Part shown: positions 30,215 to 43,000 of the stretch, one piece after another | Position numbering within the stretch: the stretch's first letter is position 1 | Layout: the number at the start of each line of letters is the position of its first letter | Assembly: GCA_008330645.1 (NCBI GenBank) | Contig: VLTN01000009.1 | Span: 248,001 to 312,000, forward strand | Length of the DNA stretch: 64,000 nucleotides | From: Cafeteria roenbergensis | Taxonomy: Eukaryota > Sar > Bigyra > Bicosoecida > Cafeteriaceae | Direction: 5' to 3' | Position numbers and translations under genes: made by a program | Notes under the pieces: generated by a model | Database searches by the model: none | The model's input: only the letters and a program-made list of their open reading frames with translations | What the model was told of the DNA's origin: nothing

Positions 30215-33200
30215 TCACTTGGTCGCTTTGCCTGCGGACCCCGCCGCAAACGGCCCTACCTGCATGAGCGACGTCCGAGGCAGGCCAGACCGGTCCCATT
30301 GGCTCCGCGCAGCTCCGCCAGCGACATGGCTGCCTGGCGAAGCTGTCTCAAGGCTGTCTGAGGCCTGTCCGCCGGCCGCTGGCTCGTCGGCGCTGTGATG
30401 GTCGCCGGCCGCTGGCTCGTCGGCGCTGTGATGGTCGCCGGCCGCTGGCTCGTCGGCGCTGTGATGGTCGCCGGCCACCGGCTCCACCGAAGCCGGCTGG
30501 AGGCAGGCCTTTGCAGCTGCTGGGCCGCTCTCAGCTACCGCCGACCAGCCTCGCTTCAGCCTGCAGTGCGCCGCGTCCAGCTCAGCCAGCTGCAATGCCA
30601 AGCGAGCGCGCAAAGCGGCAGCTACAGCGTCCCTAGGCCCTGCTTCTGCCGCACCAACGGAACCGAGTTCATGCGAACCGCGATCACGGCAGCGCAGGGG
30701 CGCTTCGGCAGGCGGGGCATCGTCGCCTTGTGCATCGCAGTCACGCCCATGGCCGCGCTCCGAGGGGTTGCCGGGGACGTCGCCCCCATGTGTTGGAGCA
30801 GGGCTCGCCACACCGGATGCGGCCTGCAATGCCCGGACATTGGCAGCGCTGTTCCACGGGCCTGGGGGAGCGGGCCCGTCCACGATGGCAACCCGAACCT
30901 GGACATGACCGGCCGGAGAACCTGAGGCGTCCTCCAGCGGGTGCCACGAATCGATCACTCGAAAGCGCGGCAACATGTCCAGGGGCACTTGGCAGCGCGC
31001 CATGACGCCCGCTCGATCGTTGCCCGACCGGATTGCGCCACGGCCTGCAAGCGCGTCGACAATGTCGACGTCCAGCAGCGCCCCCGGCTGCGAGCTCGAC
31101 CCTCCGATGGAGCGCCACGTTGCTTCGTCACACGGCACACGCACCCCCATCGACAGGCCATAGGCAGGCCTACGAGTGGCCGACTGCACCGCCGAATGCG
31201 TGCAAGGCCGAGAGCCGAGCGGCCAGCGCACCGACGCAAAGGTGGTCGGCTCTGCGCAGCCGGGGGCCACCTTGAGCGACGCATCCAGCACCTCCACAGT
31301 CACGGAGATGGGCGGTTGTCTGCTGCTCTGTAACAGGCTTGCAGCAGACGGGACAGCCAGTGCCTCGTTCAAGGGCCGCAGGCCAAGTCCGACAGCCGCC
31401 TCGCTCGCAGCCGCGGCGTCCTGTGACGGCAGAGCCGCCGGCACGTCCTCCAGCGAGGCCAGCGTCGCCTCTGACTCGGTGTGCGACCCAACAGAGAGGG
31501 CGCGCATGCCCCACAGCGGGGCTCTCTCGAGAGCCGAGGCCGGCCTTCCGCCAGCTGGCTGGGTCACTGGCTGCGCGCTCAAGGTCATGTTGCCTCGCAC
31601 TGCAAGCAATGCGGCGCTGGGCGCCACAAGAAGAGAGCAGCCCACCTCGACGGGGGGGTCGCGCCGCGTGAGCAGCTCGCGCACACCGTCCAGCGGCGCC
31701 TCTGCCAGCAGGACGCGAACCGACTGCGGGCCTGCCGCAGCCCCCGGCGGCGCAGGCAGGCGCACTGTGGCGACGAGTGACACCGTGAAACCGCTGCCAA
31801 GTCGCAGCGCGTCCACTAGCTGCCTCGTGAGCGACACGGGAGCTGACAGATCCCACGCCCACCTACGGACCGCGTCGGCCGACCTGCTGCTGAAGCCGAG
31901 CGGCGCGGCCCTGGCCGCCCCCTCCTCAGCTGTCGACGCGCCACGTGCGCCGTCACAAAAGCCGCGTAATCCACAATCCGGACCAGTACCAGCAGCAGGT
32001 GCCGCTTGTGATGAGCCAGAGGGGTCGACGCCCTGCGCCGCTGCATGGACCGGAGCCGCGTCCTCGCCTGCGGCAGAGCGTGTCATATCCACGAGGAGCA
32101 AGGCAGGCGAGGGCACTGCCACGGTCCCCACCAGGCCTCCGCCTCTGCCAGACGGCATGCGAAGCTCCAGCGCGACCGCTGCCGGGTCTGCCCCAAACAT
32201 GGCAGCTGCCCGGGCGGCCTCGCTCGCGCCTCCCCCGAACAGCGCGTCCGCGCCTTGGCTGAGACACTGTTCTCGGATCACTCGTTCCAGGCTCTGACTG
32301 CCGACCTGCGGGGCAGAGGCTTCGTCGGCCGGCGCCGCCGCAAGCTCGGCGGTGAAGCGGGCGTGGATGTAGCGGCGCGGTGCCCCAAGCGTGCCCGTCA
32401 GCGGCACACGCAGAGACGCCGCAGCGGCCATCGCCCTCTGCGTCGGGGTCGCTGCAGGCCGACTGCGTGCGCCAGAGCCTCCAGCCGCTGCCGCGCCGCC
32501 TGGGCGCAAGGCGGCAGCTTCGGACGGCGGGTTCGCTGGTTCTGCATCTGGGACGGTGCCTCCAACAGCGGCAGTCCCCGCGCTTGCCTGGGCGCTGCCA
32601 GCGCCGCGGGCAGCCGAGACACGGCCTTCACTCTCAGAGGCCGTGCCGTCACTGTTGCCGCCTGCCGACGGATCTGGCAGGGACGCCGCCGCTTCCGCCA
32701 TGGCGGCATCGACGCCAGTTGGCGAGCGCAGGGCCTGGGGGACTGCGCTGGTCGCGGCAGCAGCGGAGCCCGGCAGGGAAACGGAGGGCCCGGACTGCTC
32801 GCCCCACCTGGTCCAGCGCGGCGGCGATGAGTGCTTCGCGCCATCAGGCCCCCCGCGCGCCGCTGAGACTTGCGGCGCGGGAACCGCTTGCGTCGGCGGG
32901 GGCGCAGCATCGTCTCCGCACAGCAGAGGGGGCGGGGGAGGCGGGGGCGGCGGCGGAGGCGACTGTGACCGAGTTTCAACCAGGGACTCGCTGGCGGCCT
33001 CATCACGCCTTGGGACGTCCGAGGTCCCGACCCGCTGGGCACCGCCATCGGGGTCGCGTGAGCGGGCCTCGGCATCGCCTGCGCCGCGGGGCCTGCCAGC
33101 AGGGGCGCCGGCGTTGGTCTGGAGCCGCGTGCGGAACACCGCCCTGCGGGACGACGTCCCGCTGGTCGCTGCCGCTTGGGGGTCGCGGGAAGGCCCGTTG

Positions 33201-36114
33201 ACGTGGCCACCACCACCGGGACGGCCGGTCTCACTGTCACTGCCACTGCTACAGACACTGTCGCCCGACGGGCCCTGGCTCGTGCCACCAAATCCGCCCG
33301 TGCCGCCGCCCGTGCCGCCGCCCGCGCCGCCGCCCGCGCGAGCCTGCTCGCCCTGGAGCGCGTCGGCGCGCACTCTGCGGTAGGACAGCACCAGCGGCAG
33401 GCGCACCCCGGCGGAGCCATCCTCACGCCTCAGCGTGACAGTGACTGTTGCTGTTGCTTGCCGCGATGGGTGCCCGGCGGCCGCGACGACCAAGTCGTGA
33501 AGAGTGGCACCGGGCAGCCGGGCGACGCCCAGGCTCTGCGCAGCGGCGCGGACAGAGGGCCTGTCGGAGGAAGGCGCAGAGCCGCTGCGGCGGGGCGAGG
33601 TCGCTTGACTGTCAGAGTCGCTCTCGACCGAGCTGGAGTCCTCGTCAGCGCCACGGCGGTCGCGCGGTGGCAGGCGCCACACGTGCAGAGCCAGATGGTC
33701 TGACCTCGGGGGAAGGATCGGACCAAGGGGCGTGACTGCTGGCGCCTCGAGAGTGTGGAGCGCCGACGTGTTCAGGCGGGCGTCGCGCGCCGACCACCAA
33801 AGCACGTGCCGCTGTGGCGCTGGCGCGTGGGGTGCCCGGTGACCCGGGTAGGGGAAGGTGTAGACGACGAAGGCCCCATCGTCGAGGCCCAGCGACGACG
33901 ACGCAGCGTTGGAGGCACCAGCGTCGCTCTGGGCACCCCAGCGGCCACCGGGACCGGAGCTTGAGCCGGGGGGCAGCGAGGCCGCTGACGAGGCCGGACC
34001 CGCGATGGCCGAGGGGCAGCGGCTTGCCAGCAGAAAGTGGAACTGGTGGCGAAGCCGTGGCGTTTGGTCGGTGGGTGACGGCGCGCGCTCCCGAGGCGGC
34101 AGGGCAGCCAACGCAGTTGGACCAGCAGCGCAGCCAAGCGGAGGCCGCCCGGGGGAACGCGGGGGGGAGGCGGCGCCGGGGCGCAGCTCGCCATCGCCGA
34201 GGCTGCCGGCTCGCGGGGCCCTCGAATTGGGGCGGATCTGGGGCTCCGACACTTGCGGAATGCGAGACCCGATCCGATCAGCGTCAGCGCTGGGCTCTTC
34301 CCTGCCGGGTCTGCGGCGGTCCGGGGTGCTCAAGCCGTCGCCTGTCGCCGTGCCATCGCCTGCCCCTGCGCCCGCGATTGCCTGTCCGCCACTGGCGGCC
34401 TCTGCGCCGCTGAGAGGCGAGGCAGCTTCCGCAAACCTCTCCGCGTCCGCCTCTGGAGGCAGCCTCGTCACACACAGGGGCGCGCCTCGCAGTCGCCTGC
34501 GGACGAAACCCTGGATGGACCTCGCTGCCGCCTCCCGCCCTACAAGCGCAAGCACTCCCTGCGCTGTTCCGACTGCCACCCCCGCCACGAGGAAGCCAGA
34601 CAGCGCGGGGCTCAGCGGAGCCGCAGCGCTGCCCGTCTGGGGCGCAGACACGAACGGGTGCTGCAGCGGCCGTCGCCCCTTCTTGCACACGCACTTGGAG
34701 AAGAACGCAAGCCCAGCACCACGGCCGCCCGGGAGGCAGGCGGCGGCCCGGGCAGCCGCCACACCTGCCACGGCTGCTGGTGCCGCCGACAAGTCCAATC
34801 GTGCAACGCCCAGCAGCACGCGCCGCACAGAGGTCCACTCCACCTCTGAGCGCCCGCTGCTCGCCGCACCGCCGTGAGAGGCCAGCCGCGTGACGGCCAG
34901 CCAGCCCCACGCCTCAACTATCAACCGGCCTCCGAGCCCCGCGGCCGCCCCCTCTTCGTCCTGCTCGACCGCCAGCAGCAGCCCCGAGCCGCTCCAGGGC
35001 AGCGACGTGTGGTCAGAGAGCCACCCGCGACATGTTCGACGGGCGAGCGGCACCACCCGCGCGGAGGGCGGGCCAGGCAGGGCGCCGCCACGGCCCTCCG
35101 CCGCCTCGTCGCCGCCGGCAACCCACCGCGTGCCGGCAGGGGGCCTGATGACCAGCTCTGCGGCCAGGATCTCGGCGCGCACGGGCCGCCCGCGCGGCTC
35201 GGTCGCCCTGCGGGCGTCGTGGCCGCGGCTGCCTCGCTGTCGGGCCAGCGCTGCAGCCCTCGCTGCGTCGTCGGCCTGCGCAGCGAGAAGGGCGGCCCGT
35301 GGCGACAGCGCCTCGATCCCATCGACTTGGACGCACATGGCGGCCCACTCGCGGGCAGGCGCGGCGGTGGCACCGCCGGCGCCGTCGGCTGCAGGGCGCA
35401 ATCCCGAATCGTCACGCCCTGCCTTGACCGCCCGAAGCCGCCGCAGCAGCGACAGGGGTATGCAGCTCCCAGGGCCGGCGGCGTCGACGTCGGGCCGCGC
35501 GAACCCCGCCGCGGAACCCCGCGCGAGCTCCGAAGAGCGGCCGCCGGCGACAGCCAGCGAGGCAGCCTCCGGGGACAACGATGCCGCGAACGCCGCCGAC
35601 GCTGCGCCGGCGCGCTTGGCCGCGGCGCGCTGCCTGGCCTGCCTCGTGGTGAACGACGCAGTCATGGCAACGCCGTCCACATCAAAGCCGCCCCCGCTGC
35701 CAAGCTTGCCAGCCGGCGAAGCATCGCTGCGGTCGCCGCCAGCGTCCGCGCCGTGGCAAGCATCGCCTGCGGCAACAGCGGCGCCACCGCCCGCCCCGAC
35801 CTCCCATGGCCCGTCCTCCGCACGCTTGACGCTCGCGCCCCCAGCGCAGTCGCCCGTTTCCAGCAGCACCGCGACGGTCAGCAGCGCGACAATGCGGCCC
35901 GCAACGCGCGCTCCCAGCCCCCGCCCGGCCTCCTCGTCGCTGGGACCCCGCAGCGGAAGCACGGCCCGCACGCCCGCCCCGGCGGAGAGCAGCACCTGCC
36001 GCAGGGGCATCGCTCCCCGCGCGACCTCCACAGGCTCTGCCGCTCCCTTGTCCGCGCCTGCGCCGCCTCCGGTGGCCCCCAGCCGCATGACCGCGCCCCC
36101 GGTTTCGCCCTCTC

Positions 36115-36147
<33 letters not shown>

Positions 36148-39100
36148 GCAGAGTCTGGGCGGCGCTCATCTCTCCGCCCTGCACCATGAGCCGCACCTCC
36201 ACCACGGCGCCGTCCGCCAGCCAGCAGCTCAACGCCGCCGCGCGCGCTGCAGCTGCCGCGCTGCCCGCTCCCGTCCCCGCATCGTCGCCACTCCCGCTCG
36301 TTCGGAAGGACCGCGTGTGCGCGAAGGGCACGTGTACCCGCGCCTTGCCGTCCGCGGCGAGCCGCTTCTCGGCGAGCGTTGCCGCGGCTCGCGCCTCTGC
36401 AGCCGCCTCGCGACCCCCCCCGCCGTGAGCGCCAGCTGCCCGCATCATTGCCACCGCAGGAGTCACGACGGCGCCGCCCGCGCGGCTGGGCACGGCTGCA
36501 ACGGTCACCGCGCGCTCCGCAAACGCCTCCTGCAGCGAGGGCTGCCACCCGTGAGCATCAGCCCATCGCTGCTCGCCGGGCGAGCCTGCCGCCCCTGCTG
36601 CGCCCTGGCACCTGGCGCTCCCTGCTCCAGCAGCGTCGGTGGGTCGCGCCTGCGGCGGCGGGGCACGCGCTGCGGGCAGGCGGTACTCGACCCACCAGCT
36701 GGCCGAGCGCACCCAGTCCGCCAAGCACTCTGCAAAGCCTCGGGGAAGGCTGGCCGCCTCCTGCGTGCCGTCGTCAGTGAAGCCAGCTGGCCCTGCAGCG
36801 TGCCCGGCCCCGGACAGGCCCGCCCGGCGCGAGCCTCTTCCGGCCGCTCGGCGGCGCCTTGCGGCCTCGCTGGCGCCGCCAGAGCTGGAGCTGCCGCCGG
36901 TGCCGCCGCCCTGTGCAGCTCTGCTCGGGCTCCGGCGCCGGGTCGCGCGCTTGCCGGCAAACGCTGGCTTGGCCAGCAGAGCGAGGCAGCGGTAGGTGCG
37001 GGGCTGCCTGGCGTGAGCGACGGCGGCGGCCCGGCAGGGGATCACGGCCGCGCCGCCGACCTCGACCCTGACCGCCGTGGCCGCGGCCAGGCGCGCGGTC
37101 AGAGCCTCAGCGAGGGGCAGCAGGCCCGGTACCGCGCCCAGCGTCCACGAGCTCTGCCGCAGGCGTTGCAGCTCCGCCGCGTCCGCTTCTCCCTCGGCCA
37201 CGAGCCGTTGCAAGTCCTCATCGTCGGCCGCGCCGTGGCGCAGCCCCCCAGGACCGAGCAGGCTGCCAAGCTGGCCAAGCTGCCCGGGGGGGCCCGACTC
37301 CCCCCCCGCACCTGCTCCGTGGCTGGCTCCCAGCGGGCCCAGGGCGTCCGACTGTACCTGCTTGCCCAACGCCGCCGCGAGCAGCCCTGCCTGCTCCGAC
37401 ATGCGCTGCCTGTCCGCTGCGGGCCACACCGCGTCGCTCAGCCGGCCGGCCAGGCCCGCGCCCAGCAAGCCCCCCAGCGTCACCCCACCGTCGGCGGCAC
37501 CTCTGCCCGCCCTCCGCACGCCAGCGTCTTCGTGGGTCGTGGAGGGGAGCCACGAGTTCCAGCCCGCGCCCGCAGCCTCTGCGACTGCGATGTCGCCCTC
37601 CGCGCCCAGCACGGCGTCGACCAGGTCCACCCCGTCGGCAGACCCAGTGGACCCGGCATCGCTCCAGCCCCCAGCGGCGCCCGACACCGAGCCGTCCTCT
37701 TCAGCCGGGCCGAGCATAGCGTCACGGCCCTTCCCGAACGCCAGAGGTCGCCCGTACCGCTCTGGCCCGCTCTCGTCCTCGGCCTCGACGCTCCGGCCGC
37801 TCAGCGTGTCCTCGTCCGCAGCCGCCGGGAACGCCCCTTCATCACGAGCGCCGGCGCTGTTGCGAGAGGCGGGTCTGATGGCCAGCGCGCCGTCGATCGC
37901 CTGCTCAGCTCCCTCCAGCTCGCGGAGGAGCGTCGCTGCGTCCTCGCGCGGGGCCGCAGCTGCTGCGGCCGCGGCCCTGCCCCGCCCGCTGCGAGCGGCC
38001 CCGGAAGCGGCGAACATCGCATCACCGCCGCCGGCTTTGCGAGAGCGCTGGCCTTGGCTGGCGGGCTGGCCGTCGTCCCGCTCTCCCGCCCCGGTCTGCC
38101 CCGCCGCTTGCCGGGCCTCTCGGGTCCCCCTCCGGGGCACACGCGCAGCCTGCTTGCCGCTTGCCGAGCCGGCTCTGACGCCTCGATCCCTGCTGGCGGG
38201 CCCTGCCTCCGAGGCGGCGCTCGCGCCGCTGGCGGCTGCGGAGGGTGGCTTGGAGTCGGGATCGGCCCTGGCCGCAAGCGCCGAGTCCTGTCGCTGATCG
38301 GGGCCCGGAACAGCGCCGGGCATCCGAGACGGGGGCGAGGGCCTGTGCCCGCTGGAGGCAGCCACGGTGCCGGCCAGGCGGCCCGCCCCGCCACTGGCGC
38401 TCGGCGCCCAAGCTCGCATCGGGGGCCGCAAAGGCCGCGAGGGGGAGGTGCGAGTGCCAAGGGCGTCGTGGGTCAGCACGCCCCGCTCTTCTTCCGGCTC
38501 TGCCGGCAGAGCTGGGTTGGCGGGGGACGAAGGGGCGTGGCGCACAGGGGCGGCGGCTGGCCACGATGGCGGGGGCGCGGCGGCCACCGGCGCGGGGAGG
38601 GTCGCGGCGCGGGGCAGCCGTGCAGCGTCACTGCTGGAAGGGGCGGCCGGGACTGGGGGGATGCCAGCTGCCATGGAGACCGCGGCAGCTGGCACGGCAG
38701 CCAGAGGGGGGCGGGGAGGAGGGGTGCCCAGGCGGGCGGCGGCTGCTCCATCCAGCTCCCAACCCACGGCCCTCTGCGGCGTCACAGGCCCGCGCTGGGG
38801 GCTCTGCGCTCCCGCGGCTTGATGCTGGAGCTGGCGTTGTTGGCGGCGGTGCCGCGCGGGCTGGCCAGCCGCTGGAGAACGGTTCGCACCGGGGGAAGCG
38901 CTCGCGCTCGCGCCGGCCTGCCAGCCGCGGGGCGGCGTGTGGCCGGGCGCGGCTGAGGCGCGGGGCGCGGGCTCGTCCGCTGCGCGCCGCTGTGATGCGG
39001 GCGGCCTCGGCGCGATTTCGACAAGCCCTCCTGATGCAACGACGCCGCGCACCGCTCTCAGCAGCTGACAGTGTCCTCCCCACCGAAGAGCAACGCGTAC

Positions 39101-39760
39101 GTACGCAACTCCTGCGCACGAAGGGGATGCAGCTGAGGTCCTCACAACGAGGGGCACCCGTGCAAATACTGCCATGCTGCCGTTCTCGGCGCTTGTGCCT
39201 GCCGCAGCCGCCAGTGCGTCCCACAGCGGCACTTCAGCGGTCCCCAGCACACCACGAGACCCCGGGTCCTCGAACACCAGCGGCAGCGTCCCCTGCGGAC
39301 GCGCAGCGAGGAGCGCAATGCGGCAGGCATTCAAACTTGGGCGCTCTGCACGGGGGCAAATTGGCCGCTGCGCGGGCTCAGCGACGACTGTGCTCACCAT
39401 GTCTCGGGAGTACCGCAGGAACGCAGCAAGCGACGCCATCACGGGGTGGACGACGGTGCTGTCCGCTGACCGGTGCGTGGACAGCTCGCCGATTGCACCT
39501 GCGTCGCCACAGCGTTGCCAGCCGGCGCTCGCCCCCTTGGCGGTCACCATGGACAATCTGACCGTCCTGGCAAGCACAGGCTCGTGGGGGCTCGGCGCCG
39601 CTGCCCGGTCGTCAGCGCCCCACCACTGCGCCGTCGCCGTGCACTTCGGGGGGGCGGCAAGGCCGCTTGCAAAACCAACGAGGGGAACGTGCAACTCCAA
39701 CTCCGCCACGACCGGGCCGGCCACTCGCGGAGGCAACGAAGCCCCAGCACGGACTTCCAT
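30215..39760 (-). CDS. C2CD3: C2CD3-like centriole elongation protein, very long
   Basis: A continuous frame of 3181 residues from ATG 39760. The N-terminal C2 domain has LPPRVAGPVVAELELHVPL and PPKCTATAQWWGADD, matching the C2CD3 N-terminus (LPPLVEGQL...PPTCVLVRVRWWGE), then VLGTAEVPLWDAL and AYVRVALRWG near residue 240. Further C2-like segments are scattered, the last near the C-terminus (CQVPLDMLPRFRVIDSWHPL, then HVQVRVAIVDG). Between them are long Ala/Gly/Ser-rich disordered regions, a polyQ run (about 36118-36146) and an IQ-like segment (AARSIQGFVRRRLRG). Human C2CD3 is about 2350 residues. It localises to distal centrioles and is needed for elongation, distal appendages and ciliogenesis. 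Short introns inside the frame cannot be excluded. Calcium-binding Asp clusters were not evident. Confidence 0.72.
30368..30479. repeat. 33 bp coding minisatellite in the C2CD3-like gene
   Basis: Two perfect 33 bp units (30401-30433 and 30434-30466) with partial units on each side. On the minus strand they encode an 11-residue repeat, AGDHHSADEPA, about 50 residues from the C-terminus. Confidence 0.92.
36118..36146. repeat. (CTG/CAG)n encoding polyglutamine
   Basis: About nine triplets encode a glutamine run in the C2CD3-like protein (minus strand). Confidence 0.85.
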
Positions 39761-40090
39761 TCGGCTGGCCGCGCGAGGGGAGGGGACGCAAGGCAATCCC
39801 CCCGGGCTCAGCCCCGGTGTGCCAGACGCGGGCCTCTCGGAGTGGGCGCATCAAATCAGGGCGGCTGAATCCGTGAGTTGTAGCTCCAGATTCCCAGCCA
39901 ACCAATGCGAGACTAGACAGCACTGGGTTCGGTTGCACCACCCATTGCAAGGGCAAGGCATCGGTTCGCGTGCGCAAGCTCTCTGTGCCGCTCGGCAGAC
40001 TTCGGGCAGGCTCGGTTGTCGTTGCAGTTTTGTTGGGGGGGGGGGGCGCGCACAGGCACGAAAGGCGAGGCGAACATGCATCCCTGCCTG
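39761..40090 (-). promoter_or_regulatory. tandem intergenic region: C2CD3 promoter, glycosyltransferase 3' end
   Basis: 330 bp between two genes on the minus strand. It includes CCAACCAATGCG (a CCAAT sequence near 39902 on the plus strand) and a run of about twelve G at about 40034-40046. Confidence 0.45.
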
Positions 40091-43000
40091 CTACGGGCTG
40101 GGAGCGGCCGGCGACGAGGCAAGCACGTCAGCGCGCTGCGCGAGTCTCCACTCGCTGTCTGCAGCCGCCAGCAGGCTCTCGCAGGTGTCGGAGCTGCCGG
40201 TCATGCGCGCGCAGCCCGAAAACGAAACTATCAGGTCGCCCCGCCGCCACAGCGCGTGCAGCGGCCGGCCGTTCCAGTTGAACTTGGCGGCCAGCTCGGG
40301 AGCGTACCCGTTGATGGCGCCCTGGGGGAGCATGACCATTCGCCCGTCAAGCTCGTCCGCTGCCCTTCCCAGCGTAAGGGCGTCGATGAAGGCGGCTTGC
40401 TCCCACCACGGGTGCTCCCCGTACCCGGCCTCTGCCGCCGCCCACACCTCTTCCAGAAGCCGCGCCCCCTCGGGAGAGCGACGGAGCAGCAGCACCCCCG
40501 TGTTGAGGGACGCCCCGTCCTCCGAGGCCACCAGCACGACTCCGCGCTCCTCTGCGGCGCCTCCGGCCTCGGCCTCCTCGGGCGGGCCCAGAGCCCCGGC
40601 ACGCGCCAGGACGCCCTCGAGCGGCAACGAAAAGTTCGTGAAGAAGCTGTCGCAGTCAACCCACGCCACCCACTCTGCCGCGTCCTGGTGCTGCCGGAGG
40701 AGGTGCACCTTGTCCCAGGCGGGCGGCCAGTCGTGGCCGGGCTGGCGGGAGGTCTCGAGGACGCAGTGATAGCCGTGGCGGCCGCAGTACGCGAGCCTAT
40801 TGGCCATGCTTCTGGCAGTGATGCTGGTGCGGCTGCTGTCGTACGCGCACAGGGTCACAATGGCGACGCGGGCAGCGGGCCAGCGCGCCTGCTGCGGCGG
40901 AGGCGCCGCCACGGAGCACGATCCGTCCAGCAGGCACTGCGCGTGAGGCGGGGGCGCAGAGCCGTCGCGGGCGAGGTGCGCCTCGCGCGAGGCTCGGATC
41001 CACGGCTCGGCGGGGTCCCAGCCGGGTCCGGCCGCTTCGGCTGAGAGCCGCAGCCGCTCCCACGCGGCCACAAAGCCGCTGCGAGTCGCTCCCGCGGCCG
41101 GCCAGCTCACGCGCGGCTCCGGCAGCACGGGGAGGACCCGGCCGGCAGCCTCGCCTCCAACCCGCTCCGCCCACTCCCCCCACTCCCCGCCGCTGCGGAC
41201 GGCGGCTGCCTCGCCCCGCGGCCACGCCTGCTCCGCCCCGGCAGCAATGCCAAGCACTGCTGGCAGCGGCGCGGTCGCCTCGGCCGGCAGGGGGGCCCAC
41301 CAGGGCGCAAACGGCACGGCACCGCGCTCCCACATGGCCGCCGCCCCGGCCCGGAGCAGGGCCTGCAGCGACGCAGTCGTCATCTGGAGCCCGCTGACGA
41401 CGTCGTCAGTCGATATCCACGGCAGGGCCGGCTGCGGAGCAGGTTCCCATTCCGCGTCGAGCACGGGCACGTCCGGCCGCGCTTGGGCGTCCTCGCCGGC
41501 CCGCCAGAAGCCGTCCTCGGCCGCTGCCTTGGCCTCCGGCGCCGGCTCGGGCGTCGTCGCGAGCACAATGGCTGCGTGCATGGCTGTGGCCGCCTCTCGC
41601 GGCCGGCAACCCACGTGGAACGCGTCCCCGGCCAGGAACATCACCGCCGCGGCCGGCGCCCGCCTGGCGGCGCGCTGGGCCGCAGTTGGCGTGCACGTTC
41701 GCACCGCCTTGACGAGGAGCCTCGCGGTCGTCGAAGCGGCAATGCCAAGCGCGTCGCGCAGCGCCAGCATGGCCTGCATGCTGGACCCGGCCTGGCCGCG
41801 GAAGAAGGCGGCGCTAGCGCTGCGCATGTCCACAAAGGAGTGAAGGGCCTCAAACCACGCGGAGGAGCGCAGCCCCTGGCCCGGCCCGAGGCCCTCGCAG
41901 AGGGCTCGCAGGAGAGAGTCGGGCTCTGTCGTCGCAAGCTGAGCCAGCAGGCTGGCGGAGAGGCTGGGTCCCTGGTCCCTCGTGGGATGCAGAGCGGGCG
42001 GGAGCAGCTCGAGAACCGCGGTGCAGGTCGGCGGGGCCACCGCTTCGCCCTCGGCCCAAGCCAGCTCCCTTGGACCTGAGGGCACCCCGGGAGCAGGAGG
42101 AGGCGATGCCACGCCGTCGCGGTCTGCGTCGGCATGCGAGCGAGGCCCATCAGGCGCGCCGGACTCAAACTGGGATTCCGGCCGCAGGGCCAGTGGCAGC
42201 GGGCGGGCCAGGCCGAGGGCCCTCGTTGCGGCCCAGCCTCTTCGCGAGAGCAGGGTGCCCGCTGCTGCCGCCTCGGTGGTCTCGTCGCCGGCCAGCAGCG
42301 CCTGTGCCCCTTGCCGCTTCGCGGCCGCGCGGAAGCGCCCGGCCAGCGTGATGAAGGTGGCGTCGACGTGGCGCTGCGGTGTGGCGAGGTACCGCTCGAA
42401 CGCGTCCCTCCCTGCCGCCTGCATCCCCTCCCACTCCTCGCGCGACACCGCCGAGAGCCGGTCCACGAGGCGCCTCAGCCCCTCCGCGCTGCAATCGTCC
42501 GTGTGGACAACCGCGACCCGGCTCCAGTCGATGATTTCATCAAAGGGCAGCGCTGCCGAGCAGAGCATGACCGGCACAGCCCCGTCGCGCAGGGCCTCCA
42601 GCAGCCGGTACGAGTGCGTGCCCTCGCCCGCGGGAGCGAAGGCGAACCGCGAGCGGCGGATGAGCTGGTCGAACCTGTCTCTGTCCACGCCGCTGTCGAA
42701 GGCGCGGCTGCGGCGCATCGCCAACGCCTCGGAGTCTATGCGGGCCGACCAGCGCTCGCACTCGGGAAGCGAGACGATGGGCATCGATTTGATTGTGCCG
42801 TCGCAGAGGGGGGTGCCTCGCGTGTCGCAGGCGCCCCTCACCACGACCGGGAGAGGGAGCCGTTGGCCGGGCGAGCCCCTGGCCCCAGCAGCCGTGGAGT
42901 TGCCTGCGTGCTGCTCGAGCTCCAAAGCATCTGCCACGCGAGCCAGGGTCACCCTCACGCTGGCCGGGTGCCCCACCTCCTCCAGCCCGTAGAGCCCCCC

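Noticed and set aside
34874-38956. 1360-codon plus-strand open frame
   Set aside because: It is the complement of the C2CD3-like gene. The translation is Arg/Gly/Ala-rich without family features.
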